A DNA stretch of 64,000 nt from Sipunculus nudus (taxonomy: Eukaryota; Annelida; Sipuncula; Golfingiida; Sipunculidae). The stretch covers positions 18,786,001 through 18,850,000 of the forward strand of contig CM049308.1 of the NCBI GenBank assembly GCA_026874595.1, written 5' to 3'. Of the stretch, positions 11,645 through 22,194 are shown in pieces (the stretch's first letter is position 1; every line of letters starts with the position of its first letter). The notes under the pieces were generated by a model. That model had not been told where the DNA came from, made no database searches, and worked only from the letters and a program-made list of their open reading frames with translations. A program made the position numbers and the translations under genes.

Positions 11645-11660
11645 GGTTCTTGTCAGAACC
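11645..11660 (+). terminator. Histone-type 3' stem-loop, loop TGTC
   Basis: GGTTCT-TGTC-AGAACC starts 24 bases after the TGA, with CCAAT before and ACACA after. The six-pair stem is perfect. Confidence 0.65.
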
Positions 11661-12565
11661 ACACATCCTCTAGATCTATAGCTTTACTTTCATCATACAG
11701 TTACAAATGCTGTCATATTCCTCTGTTTTAGTAAACACAAGTCCTACTAATATCACCACTTTCTTGTCCACGTGGCCACCTGTAGCCTTTAATTTGTCAT
11801 TTATTGTACAATTTAATTATTAAATGTATTTACTGTGTCTGTTCAGAGAACTCTGTTCATTAGAAAAATAATTTCAAAATAAAAGTTTTATCACCGAAAT
11901 TAAATACAAATACGAAACATTTCCGGTCGAGTACCAGTAAACCCGAGCATGACACATAGAAAATTTTCACAAATGTTTTTCCTAATAATGTAGTTTTGTC
12001 TTAATATCATTATTCTTGAGTAAAAAAATCCCAATAGATTATCTCGCACATTTTAATAACATTACACATTTATATAAAATGATTGCTATGTTCCAACAGA
12101 AAGGACTATAACCAACTGATCTACTCAGTATAGTAAGTAACATGAAAATAAGTTCACAGTTATTCTGTCAATGTGGCCATAATAAATCCAAAATTGAAAA
12201 AAACAATCTGATGAAAAAAGATATTTCTTTAAGATACATTTTAAATCACACAATGCAAACACATTACATTATGTTTTATAAGCTCTTCCATATCATGTTT
12301 TCATGCCTGTCTTTCTCTTTATTTGATTTTAGCAAGATTACGCAAAAACCTCTGCACTGATATTCACGGTGCGTCGTGGATGGTGCAATATATTTTCAGT
12401 TGTATTTTATTATTTTACAGAATGCGCTGTGCTGGAAGCCATTCTTGTCAATTTTTTTTTTATAAATGGGACAAAGAAATCCCCTTCAAGCAAAATATCG
12501 AATATTTCAAGATTTTTTTGTTTGGAAATAGCGAGTAATATCCCCTTTTAGAACTTGACATCACT
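11661..12565 (+). repeat. Class iii 3' spacer, copy 1
   Basis: This is non-coding spacer shared with 23981-25390, 37402-38790, 48186-49260 and 60976-62360. It starts after the hairpin with CATCATACAGTTACAAATG-type sequence. This copy is shorter than the others: it has diverged or lost the part with GGTCCAGATCCGAATACAC. Open frames on either strand carry indels between copies and are not genes. Confidence 0.65.
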
Positions 12566-12567
12566 CT

Positions 12568-12990
12568 ACACTCATTCATTCATTCATTCAAAAATTCATT
12601 CAAAAATTCATTCACTCATTCATTCATTCACTCACTCACTCATTCATTCACTCACCCATTCATTCACTCACTCACTCACTCATTCATTCACTCACTCATT
12701 CACATACTCACTCACTCAATCATTCATTCATTCACCTATTCACTCATTCATTCATTCGTTCGTTTATTCATTCATTTATTTATTCCTTCATTAATTCACG
12801 CATTGATACATTCATTCATTTACTCATTCATTCACTCATTCTTTCACTCATTCATTCACTCATTCATTCATCCACTCACTCACATAATTATACATTAATA
12901 TATTCGTACATTTTAATCATTCATTTATTCATTCATCCATTCACTCATTCATTCATGCATTCATTAATTCATTCATCCATTGATTCAGGG
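12568..12990 (+). repeat. CATT/CACT tetranucleotide array, unit 1
   Basis: This is an imperfect array of ATTC/ATTCACTC units over about 420 bases. Its 'HSFTHSLIHS' translation is an artefact of the 4-base period. The same array type lies at 25405-25630, 38790-39285, 49265-49505 and 62370-62765, always in the same place in the higher-order unit. Confidence 0.9.
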
Positions 12991-13195
12991 CATAACTGAC
13001 TTGCAGGTTTATCAAGCGTGACAACAGCTGCTCAGCATGACCTGCTCATTATACGGTACTCATGTGACGTATGTTCCACAAGGGAAAACTACTCACTGTC
13101 ATTCCTCACTTAATTCACCCGAGCAGAACCCATAACCAATAGCTGATGACTTCTCATGGGGAACAAACAAAGTCAGTTAAGCATAAACACAACTG

Positions 13196-13490
13196 CTCAG
13201 TAATAACTGCTCACTATGTGGTACCCAGAATTGAGGATGCAGATCAGGAGAGAACTACTCACTGACATTCCTCACATTGAAACTCATGTCACTGATGATC
13301 TATCATATGGATACCGCTGGGATAAAACCTGCAGCATCATGGCTCATGATGAGTCTCACACAAAAAATAACAACAAGAGTAAGTCTGTCCTCAGAAAGTG
13401 TCCCCGTTCACAGGTTCACTAGTTTGGAACTATGAATTGCATTGAGGTGAATACATGACGGTAAAAGTCCACAACAAACACGGTAAGTTA
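13196..13490 (+). pseudogene. Class B truncated family copy 1
   Basis: It has a promoter module (AACTGCTCAGTAATAACTGC, then ATAAAA at about 13322) followed by the first 13-15 codons of the family gene (reading KSVLRKCPRSQVH), which then diverge to unrelated sequence. The family ATG is absent here. A GGTAAGTT splice-donor-like site follows at about 13480. In this copy only, the upstream frame runs in phase into KCPRSQVH. Confidence 0.7.
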
Positions 13491-14420
13491 AAAAAAATAC
13501 ATTTGTGTGTTTTCTTATGTCTCACCCCCGTGTTAAATATAGAAAACAGGTCGGGTGGATTTTCTTGCAAAACCCAGTTATTACAGTCTTTATGACATAA
13601 CACGCTATTATGAAGCTTTGATAAAGATATGTAAGCCAGAATGGATTTATAATTCAGGCAGCTTTTCCAGTATAATGTGTTTTTTACGCTAATTCGCACA
13701 TATCATATCGCTACAAAGTAAACAAAAATGTCAAAGGAATTGTTGGATACACGATAATGTTAAGAGATAAAACAGATTAAAAATAAAACTTTTTTTCTCA
13801 TCGAGATTTAACATGATTTTCGATATGACTAGTCCTGCCTCTCTGACAAGGACGGTAAAATCTCTGGTCGTCGGGGAGGTAAAACTGCCACCAGCATTTA
13901 AGAGCGAATCACTTTGGTAACGGCGCTCTCCATCCATTAATTGGTATCTGGGAGGCCAGATAACACATTGGTTTCTGGATATACCAGTCTGTGTGACACA
14001 CACGGTCTTTCTCAAATAATAACCCGTTGGTTTTTACAATATATTGAGACCGTACACGGTGACTCTGAGTAACTCCATACAAAGTCTTTAAAAAAAATAA
14101 TACATAATAAATAAAGTGTATTTTGTCTTTCGACTTCAGTCGTTAAACATTATCGATTGTAATTCTCTTTTATAACGATCTTCCCTCACATGAATTGTGA
14201 ATTCTGCCCTCAGGTTTTTTCGACACGTCGGAATGACTCACTTGACCAGATATTCGGGCACACTCCACTATGTGGCGCTCCGGGGACTATACCAAGACCA
14301 TAACTTTGCAGACTACACGCTGATTTTATCAGATTAACTTTACGAATATGAGATATCTTATCATCCAAGTATATATATACATATATAATAACACACAAAA
14401 TATGAATTGTAATGAACAAA
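13491..14420 (+). repeat. Class B 3' spacer with minus-strand open module, copy 1
   Basis: It is homologous to 28460-29200, 39800-40540, 50000-51400 and 63265-64000. The core at about 13820-14010 reads on the minus strand as an open frame with MDGERRYQSDSL and GGSFTSPTTR segments. The later copies are near identical to each other while this one is clearly diverged, yet the frame is still open. No start context or splice sites support a gene. Confidence 0.55.
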
Positions 14421-14732
14421 ATTATATAGAAAAACTTTTTTGATTCAATGGACCAAGTTTTATATTTAATTTATCAGCCAACAGGAAGCTCTTAAGATGT
14501 GTTTCATTTCCTGAAACGGTAAATTTGAACAACACAAAGTTTAATCCATATTCAATAACACCTTTTCGAATGGAAAATTTGCTTTTTTATCACAAGCATA
14601 TCCGAGGTTTTATCACCGAACAGCAACATCTGTGGACTGAAAAATTATCCAAAAAAAAAGGGTGATTCCGCATAAAGGAGAAGGCCTTAACACGTCATGT
14701 GAAATATGTTTAATGCAAATATATTATTATTA

Positions 14733-14770
<38 letters not shown>

Positions 14771-15133
14771 TCTTGCATCTTCATGTGAGCAGGTTGAGAG
14801 TCTCGGTTGTCGATTGAAAAAAATATGCTTTTATGAGTGAGGTGGTTGACTTGACTATCCTGTCTTTTCTTTAATAAATTAAAGAATTTCTATGAGTAAT
14901 TATTGTCTATCAACAGATGGCGTCTGTGTATTGAATCTAAAACAAACAAAACACGTCTCCAACCGTTACCGTATATGTGTTTAATATCAGATCACGATGT
15001 ACAAAATTTACCTGTGTATCATTAGAATGTCGTAACCGAGGTTGAGTTATCTCTGCTCGGTAAGTTTAAACAACTATCGATATACCCTTATAACAGGCGC
15101 CTTGTGCCATCCTGGTTTTAATGTGCACGAAAA
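14421..15133 (+). other. Spacer unique to unit 2
   Basis: No recognised gene. The stretch includes an (ATT)n tract at about 14722-14771 and is not clearly matched by the other units, in which the long spacer starts differently. The boundary near 14420 suggests a deletion or junction of units. Confidence 0.4.
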
Positions 15134-15342
15134 ATGGCAGCCCTCATGAGCGATTTCGATATTTTTGCAAAGTCAGGAATTGAAAAGGGTACGGGAAATT
15201 CCAAAAGGAAAGTACTTCGTGAACAGTCTTAAACTGAATATCTATCTGGAGAGAGAGTTTTGTTGCCAATGGACCTGTATCCTCTAAGTAGAAGCCGGAG
15301 AAACGCTCTAATGATGACCGCGCACTTATCAGCAAATTACAG
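15134..15342 (+). pseudogene. Exon-like 'MAAPMSDFD' block, copy 2
   Basis: AAAATGGCAGCC opens a frame reading M-A-A-L-M-S-D-F-D-I-F-A-K-S-G, then breaks: an in-frame stop after the HEQS-type segment and a shift. Conserved text returns further on (CCTCTAAGTAGAAGCCGG). It ends at TTACAGTAGG, which could be an old splice donor. Function unknown. Confidence 0.35.
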
Positions 15343-15899
15343 TAGGATTTTGACGTTTACAGTTGACTAAAAATAAGATATTTCTAACTTGTGTTAACTT
15401 GTAATTAAAACTACATTTCATACAAGTTTCTTTAACGTTAGTCAGAATTGTATGGTTTCCATTCAGACTATCAGAATTATCCCGCTAATGTGTATAAGCA
15501 ATGTTTAAGTATTTCCCTAGTATCTTACAAACTAATACTATGGGACTCTGTCATGGAGCTGATAATGTGAGCTAAATCATAGTAACTTAATCTGCGTTAG
15601 ATAACATATTAACCAACCAACTAACCAATACCAGTTCGTGTTTCCAATGTAGCTTTCTGTGATCAATTTTAAAAGTTGTTGGTTCGCGTTTTGTTATGCT
15701 ACTATTGGCTGTATTGTTAATTAGGCATGTCGAAGAAATAATTGACACAATGTATCGTCGAACCTTTACACAATTACCTTATATCATTAAGTAGCAAAAC
15801 CCAGTCAGGCGGGACGACAACTGCTCATTAAGAACTGCTCATTTTACGGTGTCGAATAGGGGAAAACTGCTCATTTGTCTGCCAACGGATACAGCAGGG
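15343..15899 (+). other. Spacer leading to gene copy 2
   Basis: No gene. It is homologous to 9933-11238, 32803-33189, 45230-45632 and 55640-55948, with CTGTATTGTTAATTAG and a GACGACAACTGCTCATTAAG block. The last 100 bases are the gene-proximal module. Confidence 0.6.
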
Positions 15900-15966
15900 A
15901 TAAAACCTGCAGCATCATAGTTCAACTTCAGTTTTCTCGTCATTCTCACACAAGAGCAGTACAGAA

Positions 15967-16280
15967 ATGAAGTCTATCATCAGAAAGTGTCCCCGCTCAC
16001 AGCTCCACAAGCTGAAAACAAGCTCAACAGGTCATGTGACCAGATAGAGGTGCTGTGTGGAAGGGTCGATGACATTCGCAGGCGTTACAGGCGTACTCAA
16101 AACCATAGAAACAAATGTGTGATGCGCAGCCTCAAGATGCAGCTACAGGTGTACCAAGGACTGTGGTCAGTGTATCAGCACTGTGCCAGTCAGCAAACTG
16201 CTGCTCTGATGCTGTTGGAGCACAAGCTGGCTGCTAGCCATGTAGGTGGTGAGTCCACACCAGCCAGGATGGAGGACTGA
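15967..16280 (+). pseudogene. 104-residue family copy 2, frameshifted
   Basis: One G is lost in codons 16-17 (AAGCTGAAAAC instead of AAGCTGGAAAAC), which shifts the frame after 16 residues. Downstream, the original frame remains readable to the normal end with many changes (N35D, L37I, K42R, A44T, G48R, V66L, M88L), more than in most copies, which fits release from constraint. ATAAAA at 15900 and the TCAG A at 15930 keep the 30-base spacing. Confidence 0.8.
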
Positions 16281-16304
16281 TTGTCCTGGTCTTGTACCAC
16301 CAAT

Positions 16305-16320
16305 GGTTCTTTTTAGAACC
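16305..16320 (+). terminator. Histone-type 3' stem-loop, loop TTTT
   Basis: GGTTCTTTTTAGAACC has a perfect stem although the reading frame of this copy is broken. The following flank (CTTTTCTTTCACAAAACAG) defines the class i 3' end shared with the next two copies. Confidence 0.65.
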
Positions 16321-17549
16321 ACACATCCTCTAGATCTATAGCTTTTCTTTCACAAAACAGTTGCCCTTGGTGCCCGTTTTATTTTTACACAGTGTCTGTA
16401 TATATTGATATCTTCAACTGCTAACATATATAACTTTCAGTGTCACACTTAATATAATTTCTATTTTTTATTATATTTTCCCGAGCAGCCCATTTTAAAG
16501 CCCCTTCGTGTTCATATAATGTTTCTTTTTATTTTATTTTAACCTCGTGTATATATTTATATCGTCTGTACTTAAGAATGGCCCTATAATTTCGACATTG
16601 AACCTTATTAACTAAAATACATAATATTTCGCCGTCGTGTAATCAAGAATTGTATTTGAACAATGATGAATATAGGAAATGTAATAAATATTAAAAGTAA
16701 TGGTCCCTTTATAAGATTTATATTATTCTGAGAGACGTAATGCTATATCATGATATATTGTATCATTACACGTTTATATGTAATAAATATTATGTTCCAC
16801 TAGAATCCTTACTGAACGAGATGAACCAGGTTACCTGTCTTATCTTATCATTACATCAATTATATAACAGTTATGACGTAAAATTAATTTCACAGTGGAA
16901 AATGTATAAGGAAATAACTGAGGCATTATAAAACTGATAAAAGTGAAATTAAAATCTAAAATGTAAAATTTAAATACTGATACACATTAAAGGTATATAT
17001 TCACTCGCATTATATGTGTATTGTTTCCATTTTTTTTTGTTTTTGTTCATTTTGATTGAATACAAAAATTTTCTCAGCAAAAAGATCCTCAACACACTGG
17101 ACTAATACTCCCCAATTCACTTGTTTTATTTCTGTTTTGGTTCTGCTTGTGAGTAAACATAGTCCACGTGTGTCTGTTCACCAAAAGCAGACTGCGCGAC
17201 CAGAGGTCCAATCTTGCGCATTCACGACAACTCCAGTGCTAGGAAAAGAAAAATGATATAAAAAAAACACAGAGGAAACACAAGTTAAAGTTGCAGGGTT
17301 CGGCTGACAGGTGGCGAGCGCGCTTTGTGTACATTTACGCCACTGATCGCGCCCGGTGCAATCTCATTTCCATGTGTGCACAGGAGTTAGAAAACTGTTT
17401 AAAAACGAAATGTTGGGCAGAAACCAGAATATTTAAAGGAAAACACATGAAACTTCATGTTTATTTAAAATACTTATGTGACCAGGTCCCTTTCATTATT
17501 TGATGCATACAAAACTATGATGATGATGATTATGATTATTTTTATTAAA

Positions 17550-17600
<51 letters not shown>

Positions 17601-18080
17601 AAATGAAAATTTAAACCAGAATATTTTCCCTCGAGAGAATTTTAAAAAAATTAATTTGATATTGTTTAATTTAAAATTCTTTACCATTTCTGTCTGATTT
17701 TAGAGATATTGGATTTATGAAAGGCAGAATCTGACAGAGATCTGCACAGTACTAAAGGTTTACTGTTTACTTTTGATAATATTAATTATCTTCACGATCT
17801 GATGGACTCTTATATTATTCCATATTTCACACCGTAATTATAAAGAGGTCAATGAGGTTTTGAATCACTCAAGCAGAACCATCCTTAATCATCTCCATTA
17901 TTAAACAATCTCTCATGGGGAACATCCAAAGTCACTCAGGCATGACGAGAACTGCTCACTTATAACTGCTCACTCTGTGGTACTCAGTACGGAAGATGCA
18001 AACCAGGGGAGAACTACTCACTGACATTCCTCACACTGAAACTCGTGTCACTGATGATCTGACATATCGATACAGCAGGG
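16321..18080 (+). repeat. Class i intergenic spacer, copy 1
   Basis: No gene. It is near identical to 20393-21600 and partly to 18491-19982. It includes a conserved AT-rich tract with TATCATGATATATTGTATC, the block with GTCCACGTGTGTCTG and TGATCGCGCCCGGTGC (about 17344), and an (ATT)n tract at about 17548-17600. Confidence 0.7.
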
Positions 18081-18135
18081 ATAAAACCTGCAGCATCACG
18101 GCTCAACTTCAGTCTCACACAAGAGTAGTACAGAA

Positions 18136-18450
18136 ATGAAGTCTATCATCAGAAAGTGTCCCCGCTCACAGCTCAACAAGCTGGAAAACAAGCTCAACAG
18201 GTCATGTGACCAGATAGAGGTGCTGTGTGGGAGGGTCAATGACCTTCGCAGACGTTACAAGCGAGCTCAAAACCATGGAAACAAGTGTGTGATCCGCAGC
18301 ATCAAGATGCAGCTACAGGTGTACCAAGGAGTGTGGTCAGTGTACTAGCACTGTGCCAATCAGCAAGCTGCTGCTCTGACGCTGTTGGAGCACAAGCTGA
18401 CTGCTAGCCATGTAGGTGGTGAGTCCTCACCAGCCAGGATGGAGGACTGA
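18136..18450 (+). pseudogene. 104-residue family copy 3, stop at codon 71
   Basis: CAG71 is TAG, which gives a 70-residue product that lacks the second half of helix 2. Later changes (S75N, M82T, M88L, A89T) lie beyond the stop. H14N, M53I and L56I are before it. ATAAAA at 18081 and TCAG A at 18111. This copy has the short leader, lacking the 12 bases between the two TCAG motifs. Confidence 0.8.
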
Positions 18451-18474
18451 TTGTCCTGGTCTTGTACCACCAAT

Positions 18475-18490
18475 GGTTCTTTTTAGAACC
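18475..18490 (+). terminator. Histone-type 3' stem-loop, loop TTTT
   Basis: GGTTCTTTTTAGAACC, identical to the 16305 and 20377 copies, followed by ACACACC in place of ACACATC. Confidence 0.65.
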
Positions 18491-19452
18491 ACACACCCTC
18501 TAGATCTCTAGCTTTTCTTTCACAAAACAGTTGCCCTTGATGCCCTATTTCGCCCTATTTCGCCGTCGTGTAATCAAGAATTGTATTTGAACTGCGATGA
18601 TTATAGGAAATGTAATAAATATTAAAAGTAATGGTCCCTTTATAAGATTTATATTATTCTGAGAGACGTTATGCTATATCATGATATATTGTATCATTAC
18701 ACGTTTATATGTAATAAATATTATGTTCCACTAGAATCCTTACTGAACGAGATGAACCAGGTTACCTGTCTTATCTTATCATTACATCAATTTTATAACA
18801 GTTATGACGTAAAATTAATTACACAGTGAGTGGAAAATGTATGGGTAAATATAACTGAGTCATTTCAAAGCTAATAAAAGTGAATTTCAAATCTAAAATG
18901 TGTAATTAGAAAAAGGATACACTTTAAAGGTACATATACACTTGCATTATATGTGTATTGTCTACATTTTTTTCTTTTTTGTTAAGATCCTCAACACACT
19001 GGACTTATACTCCCGAATTCACTTGTTTTATTTCTGTTTTGGTTCTGCTTGTGAATAAACATAGTCCACGTGTGTCTGTTCACTAAAAGAAGACTGTGCG
19101 ACCAGAGGTCCAATCTTGCGCATGCGCGACAACTCCAGTGCTAGGAAAAGAAAAAATGAAATAAAAAACACAGAGGAAACACAAGTTAAAGTTGCAGGGT
19201 TCGGCTGACAGGTGGCGAGCGCGCTATGTGTACATTTACGCCACTGATCGCGCCCGGTGCAATCTCATTGCCACGTGTGCACAGGAGTTAGAAAACTGTT
19301 TAAAAACGAAATATTGGCAGATACCAGAATATTTAAAGGAAAAAGCATTAAACTTCATGTTTATTTAACGTACTTGTTATGTGACCAGGTCCCTTTCATT
19401 AATTAATGCATTCAAAACTATGATGATGATGATTATAATTATTGTTATTAAA

Positions 19453-19500
<48 letters not shown>

Positions 19501-19748
19501 AAAATGGAAATTTAAACCAGAATCTTTTCCCTCGATAGAATTTTAAAAAAAAATAATTTGATATTGTTTAATGTAAAATACTTTACCATGTCTGTATGAT
19601 TTTAGAGATACTGGATTTAAGAAAGGCAGAATCTGAGAGAGATCTGCACAGTACTAAAGGTTAACTGTTTACTTTTTATAATATTAATTATCTTCACGAT
19701 ACGATGGACTCTTATATTATTCCATATTTCACACCGTAATTATAAAGA
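18491..19748 (+). repeat. Class i intergenic spacer with internal deletion, copy 2
   Basis: Compared with copies 1 and 3, the segment after the hairpin jumps from GATGCCC directly to the TTTCGCCGTCGTGTAATC block, so about 160-200 bases are missing. It contains the NRF1-like CTTGCGCATGCGCGAC at about 19113, TGATCGCGCCCGGTGC at about 19245 and (ATT)n at about 19450-19500. Confidence 0.65.
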
Positions 19749-20037
19749 GGTCAATGAGGTATTGAATCACTCAAGCAGAACCATCCTTAATCATCTCCAT
19801 TAGTTGACGATCTGTCATGGGGAACATCCAAAGTCAGTCAGCCATGACGAGAACTGCTCACTTATAACTGCTCACTCTTTGGTACTCAGTACGGAAGATG
19901 CAGACCAGGGGAGAACTACTCACTGATATTCCTCACACTGAAACTCGTGTCACTGGTGATCTGACATATGGATACAGCAAGGATAAAACCTGCAGCATCA
20001 TGGCTCAACTTCAGTCTCACACAAGGGTAGTACAGAA
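19749..20037 (+). promoter_or_regulatory. Gene-proximal promoter module (representative, copy 4)
   Basis: This conserved block of about 290 bases precedes most gene copies. In order it holds GAGGTCAATGAGG, GAATCACTCAAGCAGAACC, repeated CTGCTCACT/CTACTCACTG elements, ATAAAA (19983-19988) and TCAG (A at 20013), then a 25-base leader to the ATG at 20038. The 30-base TATA-to-initiator distance is that of a focused Pol II promoter. The repeated CTGCTCA/CTACTCA motifs are candidate factor sites; I do not recognise the factor. Confidence 0.65.
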
Positions 20038-20352
20038 ATGAAGTCTATCATTAGAAAGTGTCCCCGCTCACAGCTCCACAAGCTGGAAAATAAGCTCAAC
20101 AGGTCATGTGACCAGATAGAGGTGCTGTGTGGAAGGGTCAATGACCTTCGCAGACGTTACAAGCGAGCTCAAAACCATGGAAACAAGTGTGTGATCCGCA
20201 GCATCAAGATGCAGCTACAGGTGTACCAAGGAGTGTGGTCAGTGTACGAGCACTGTGCCAGTCAGCAAGCTGCTGCTCTGATGCTGTTGGAGCACAAGAT
20301 GGCTGCTAGCCATGTAGGTGGTGAGTCCTCACCAGCCAGGATGGAGGACTGA
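20038..20352 (+). CDS. 104-residue basic helical protein, family copy 4 (intact)
   Basis: Function unknown. The product is lysine/arginine-rich (18 K/R against 8 D/E) with Cys at 8, 24, 31, 51 and 73. Residues 12-43 show a heptad-like hydrophobic pattern (L13, L16, L20, I27, L30, V34, L37, Y41) suited to a coiled coil. A short NHGNK turn (46-50) leads to a second amphipathic helix (about 52-90), then a Ser/Pro tail ending RMED. There is no signal peptide or membrane segment. The ORF is GC-richer than its surroundings and has no intron. This copy differs by M53I, L56I and Q71E. Start chosen at the ATG 25 bases after the predicted transcription start. It is not histone-like in sequence despite the histone-like gene ends. 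Confidence 0.7.
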   Translation: MKSIIRKCPRSQLHKLENKLNRSCDQIEVLCGRVNDLRRRYKRAQNHGNKCVIRSIKMQLQVYQGVWSVYEHCASQQAAALMLLEHKMAASHVGGESSPARMED

Positions 20353-20376
20353 TTGTCCTGGTCTTGTACCACCAAT

Positions 20377-20392
20377 GGTTCTTTTTAGAACC
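20377..20392 (+). terminator. Histone-type 3' stem-loop, loop TTTT
   Basis: GGTTCTTTTTAGAACC, 24 bases after TGA; flanks ACCAAT and ACACA. No AATAAA occurs in the first 200 bases after the stop, consistent with hairpin-dependent and not poly(A) 3' ends. No purine-rich histone downstream element (U7 site) is obvious; the downstream stretch is pyrimidine-rich. Confidence 0.7.
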
Positions 20393-21600
20393 ACACATCC
20401 TCTAGATCTCTAGCTTTTCTTTCACAAAACAGTTGCCCTTGATGCCCGTTTTATTTTTACACAGTGTCTGTATATATTGATATCTTCAACTGCTAACATA
20501 TATAACTTTCAGTGTCGTACTTAATATATTTTCTTTTTTTTTATTATATTTTTCCCGAGCAGCCCATTTATAGCCCCTTCGTATTCATATAATGTTTCTT
20601 TTTATTTTATTTTAACCTCTTATGTTTTATATAATATATTCATATCGTCTGTACTTAAGAATGGCCCTATAATTTCGACATTGAACCTTATTAACTAAAA
20701 TACATAATATTTCGCCGTCGTGTAATCAAGAATTGTATTTGAACTGTGATGATTATAGGAAATGTAATAAATTTTAAAAGTAATGGTCCCTTTATAAGAT
20801 TTATATTATTCTGAGAGACGTAATGCTATATCATGATATATTGTATCATTACACGTTTATATGTAATAAATATTATGTTCCACTAGAATCCTTACTGAAC
20901 GAGATGAACCAGGTTACCTGTCTTATCTTATCATTACATCATTTATATAACAGTTATGACGAAAAATTAATTTCACAGTGGAAAATGTATAAGGAAATAA
21001 CTGAGGCATTATAAAACTGATAAAAGTGAAATTAAAATCTAAAATGTATAATTTAAATACTGATACACATTAAAGGTATATATTCACTCGAATTATATGT
21101 GTATTGTCTCCATTTTTTTTTTTTTTTTTTTTTGTTCATTTTGATTGAATACAAAATTTTCTCAGCAAAAAGATCCTCAACACACTGGACTAATACTCCC
21201 CAATTCACTTGTTTTATTTCTGTTTTGGCTCTGCTTGTGAGTAAACATAGTCCACGTGTGTCTGTTCACCAAAAGCAGACTGCGCGACCAGAGGTCCAAT
21301 CTTGCGCATTCACGACAACTCCAGTGCTAGGAAAAGAAAAATGAAATAAAAAACACAGAGGAAACACTAGTTAAAGTTGCAGGGTTCGGCTGACAGGTGG
21401 CGAGCGCGCTATGTGTACATTTACGCCACTGATCGCGCCCGGTGCAATCTCATTTCCATGTGTGCACAGGAGTTAGAAAACTGTTTAAAAACGAAATGTT
21501 GGCAGAAACCAGAATATTTAAAGGAAAACACATTAAAGGAAAACACAAAAAATAATTTGATATTGTTAAATTTAAAATTCTTTACCAAATTCATGGCTCA
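20393..21600 (+). repeat. Class i intergenic spacer, copy 3
   Basis: Near-identical to 16321 onward, offset about 4.08 kb, so copies 2-3 and 4-5 arose by duplication of a two-gene block. It contains a poly-T run at 21112-21133, GTCCACGTGTGTCTG and TGATCGCGCCCGGTGC at about 21429. It ends abruptly near 21590 in a deletion junction with the next gene. Confidence 0.7.
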
Positions 21601-21630
21601 ACTTCAGTCTCACACAAGAGTAGTACAGAA

Positions 21631-22194
21631 ATGAAGTCTATCATTAGAAAGTGTCCCCGCTCACAGCTCCACAAGCTTGAAAATAAGCTCAACAGGTCAT
21701 GTGACCAGATAGAGATGTTGTGTGGAAGGGTCAACGACCTTCGCAGACGTTACAAGCGAGCTCAAAACCATGGAAACAAGTGTGTGATGCGCAGCCGGAA
21801 GATGCAGCTACAGGTGTACCAAGGAGTGTGGTCAGTGTACCAGCACTGTGCCAGTCAGCAAGCAGCTGCTCTGATGCTGTTGGAGCACAAGATGGCTGCT
21901 AGCCATGTAGGTGGTGAGTCCTCACCAGCCAGGATGGAGGACTCATTGTCTTGGTCTTGTACCACCAATGGTTCTTGTCAGAACCACACATCCTCTAGAT
22001 GTAACATTACTTTCACCACACATTTTCACCACACACCATCCTTTCTGTTTTTATCCAATATTTATATGTTGAGCTCTTTAACCGCTATCACATATAACAA
22101 TAGTGTTGCACTTAATTTAATTTCTATCTTCTTATTATATTTTCCCCAGCAGTTCACTGATAACTTCATGGTGTCCATTCAATTTTCAATTTAA
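21631..22194 (+). CDS. 104-residue family copy 5: promoterless, stop lost, extended frame
   Basis: The 104-residue body is open (V29M, L56R), but the normal TGA at 21943-21945 is TCA, so the frame runs 83 codons further through the hairpin into AT-rich spacer. Upstream, the whole promoter module including ATAAAA is missing: spacer text ends near 21595 and resumes at CATGGCTCAACTTCAG just before the leader. I expect it to be silent or transcribed from elsewhere, hence probably a pseudogene with an intact-looking frame. The stop loss is shared with copy 7 at 26039. Confidence 0.5.
   Translation: MKSIIRKCPRSQLHKLENKLNRSCDQIEMLCGRVNDLRRRYKRAQNHGNKCVMRSRKMQLQVYQGVWSVYQHCASQQAAALMLLEHKMAASHVGGESSPARMEDSLSWSCTTNGSCQNHTSSRCNITFTTHFHHTPSFLFLSNIYMLSSLTAITYNNSVALNLISIFLLYFPQQFTDNFMVSIQFSI
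21970..21985 (+). terminator. Histone-type 3' stem-loop, loop TGTC
   Basis: GGTTCTTGTCAGAACC. In this copy the hairpin lies inside the extended reading frame, so ribosomes could run through it. The following flank (CATTACTTTCACCACAC) is class ii. Confidence 0.6.

Noticed and set aside
15987-16280. Apparent 97-codon protein with a new N-terminus (also 37137-37361 and 60711-60935 starting MWKG/MWQG)
   Set aside because: These start at GTG, not ATG, and are simply the second half of frameshifted family copies.
17496-17687. Minus-strand frame with a poly-Asn run
   Set aside because: Translation of the (ATT)n microsatellite and its flanks.
20038-20352. Possible relation to immediate-early-response (IER) proteins
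   Set aside because: A Y-x6-G-x5-R-S-L pattern in the middle loosely recalls the IER N-terminal region, but the match needs an indel, lacks the rest of the domain and I could not test it.
20038-20352. Core histone or H1 identity suggested by length 104 and the 3' hairpin
   Set aside because: No histone-fold motif, no lysine/glycine-rich tail, five cysteines and a Trp; the sequence does not resemble H2A, H2B, H3, H4 or H1.
21720-21902. Alternative-phase frame inside family copy 5 (likewise 26188-26406 and minus 26139-26399)
   Set aside because: Shadow of the 104-residue frame. It starts at GTG or internally and has no counterpart where the family frame is mutated.
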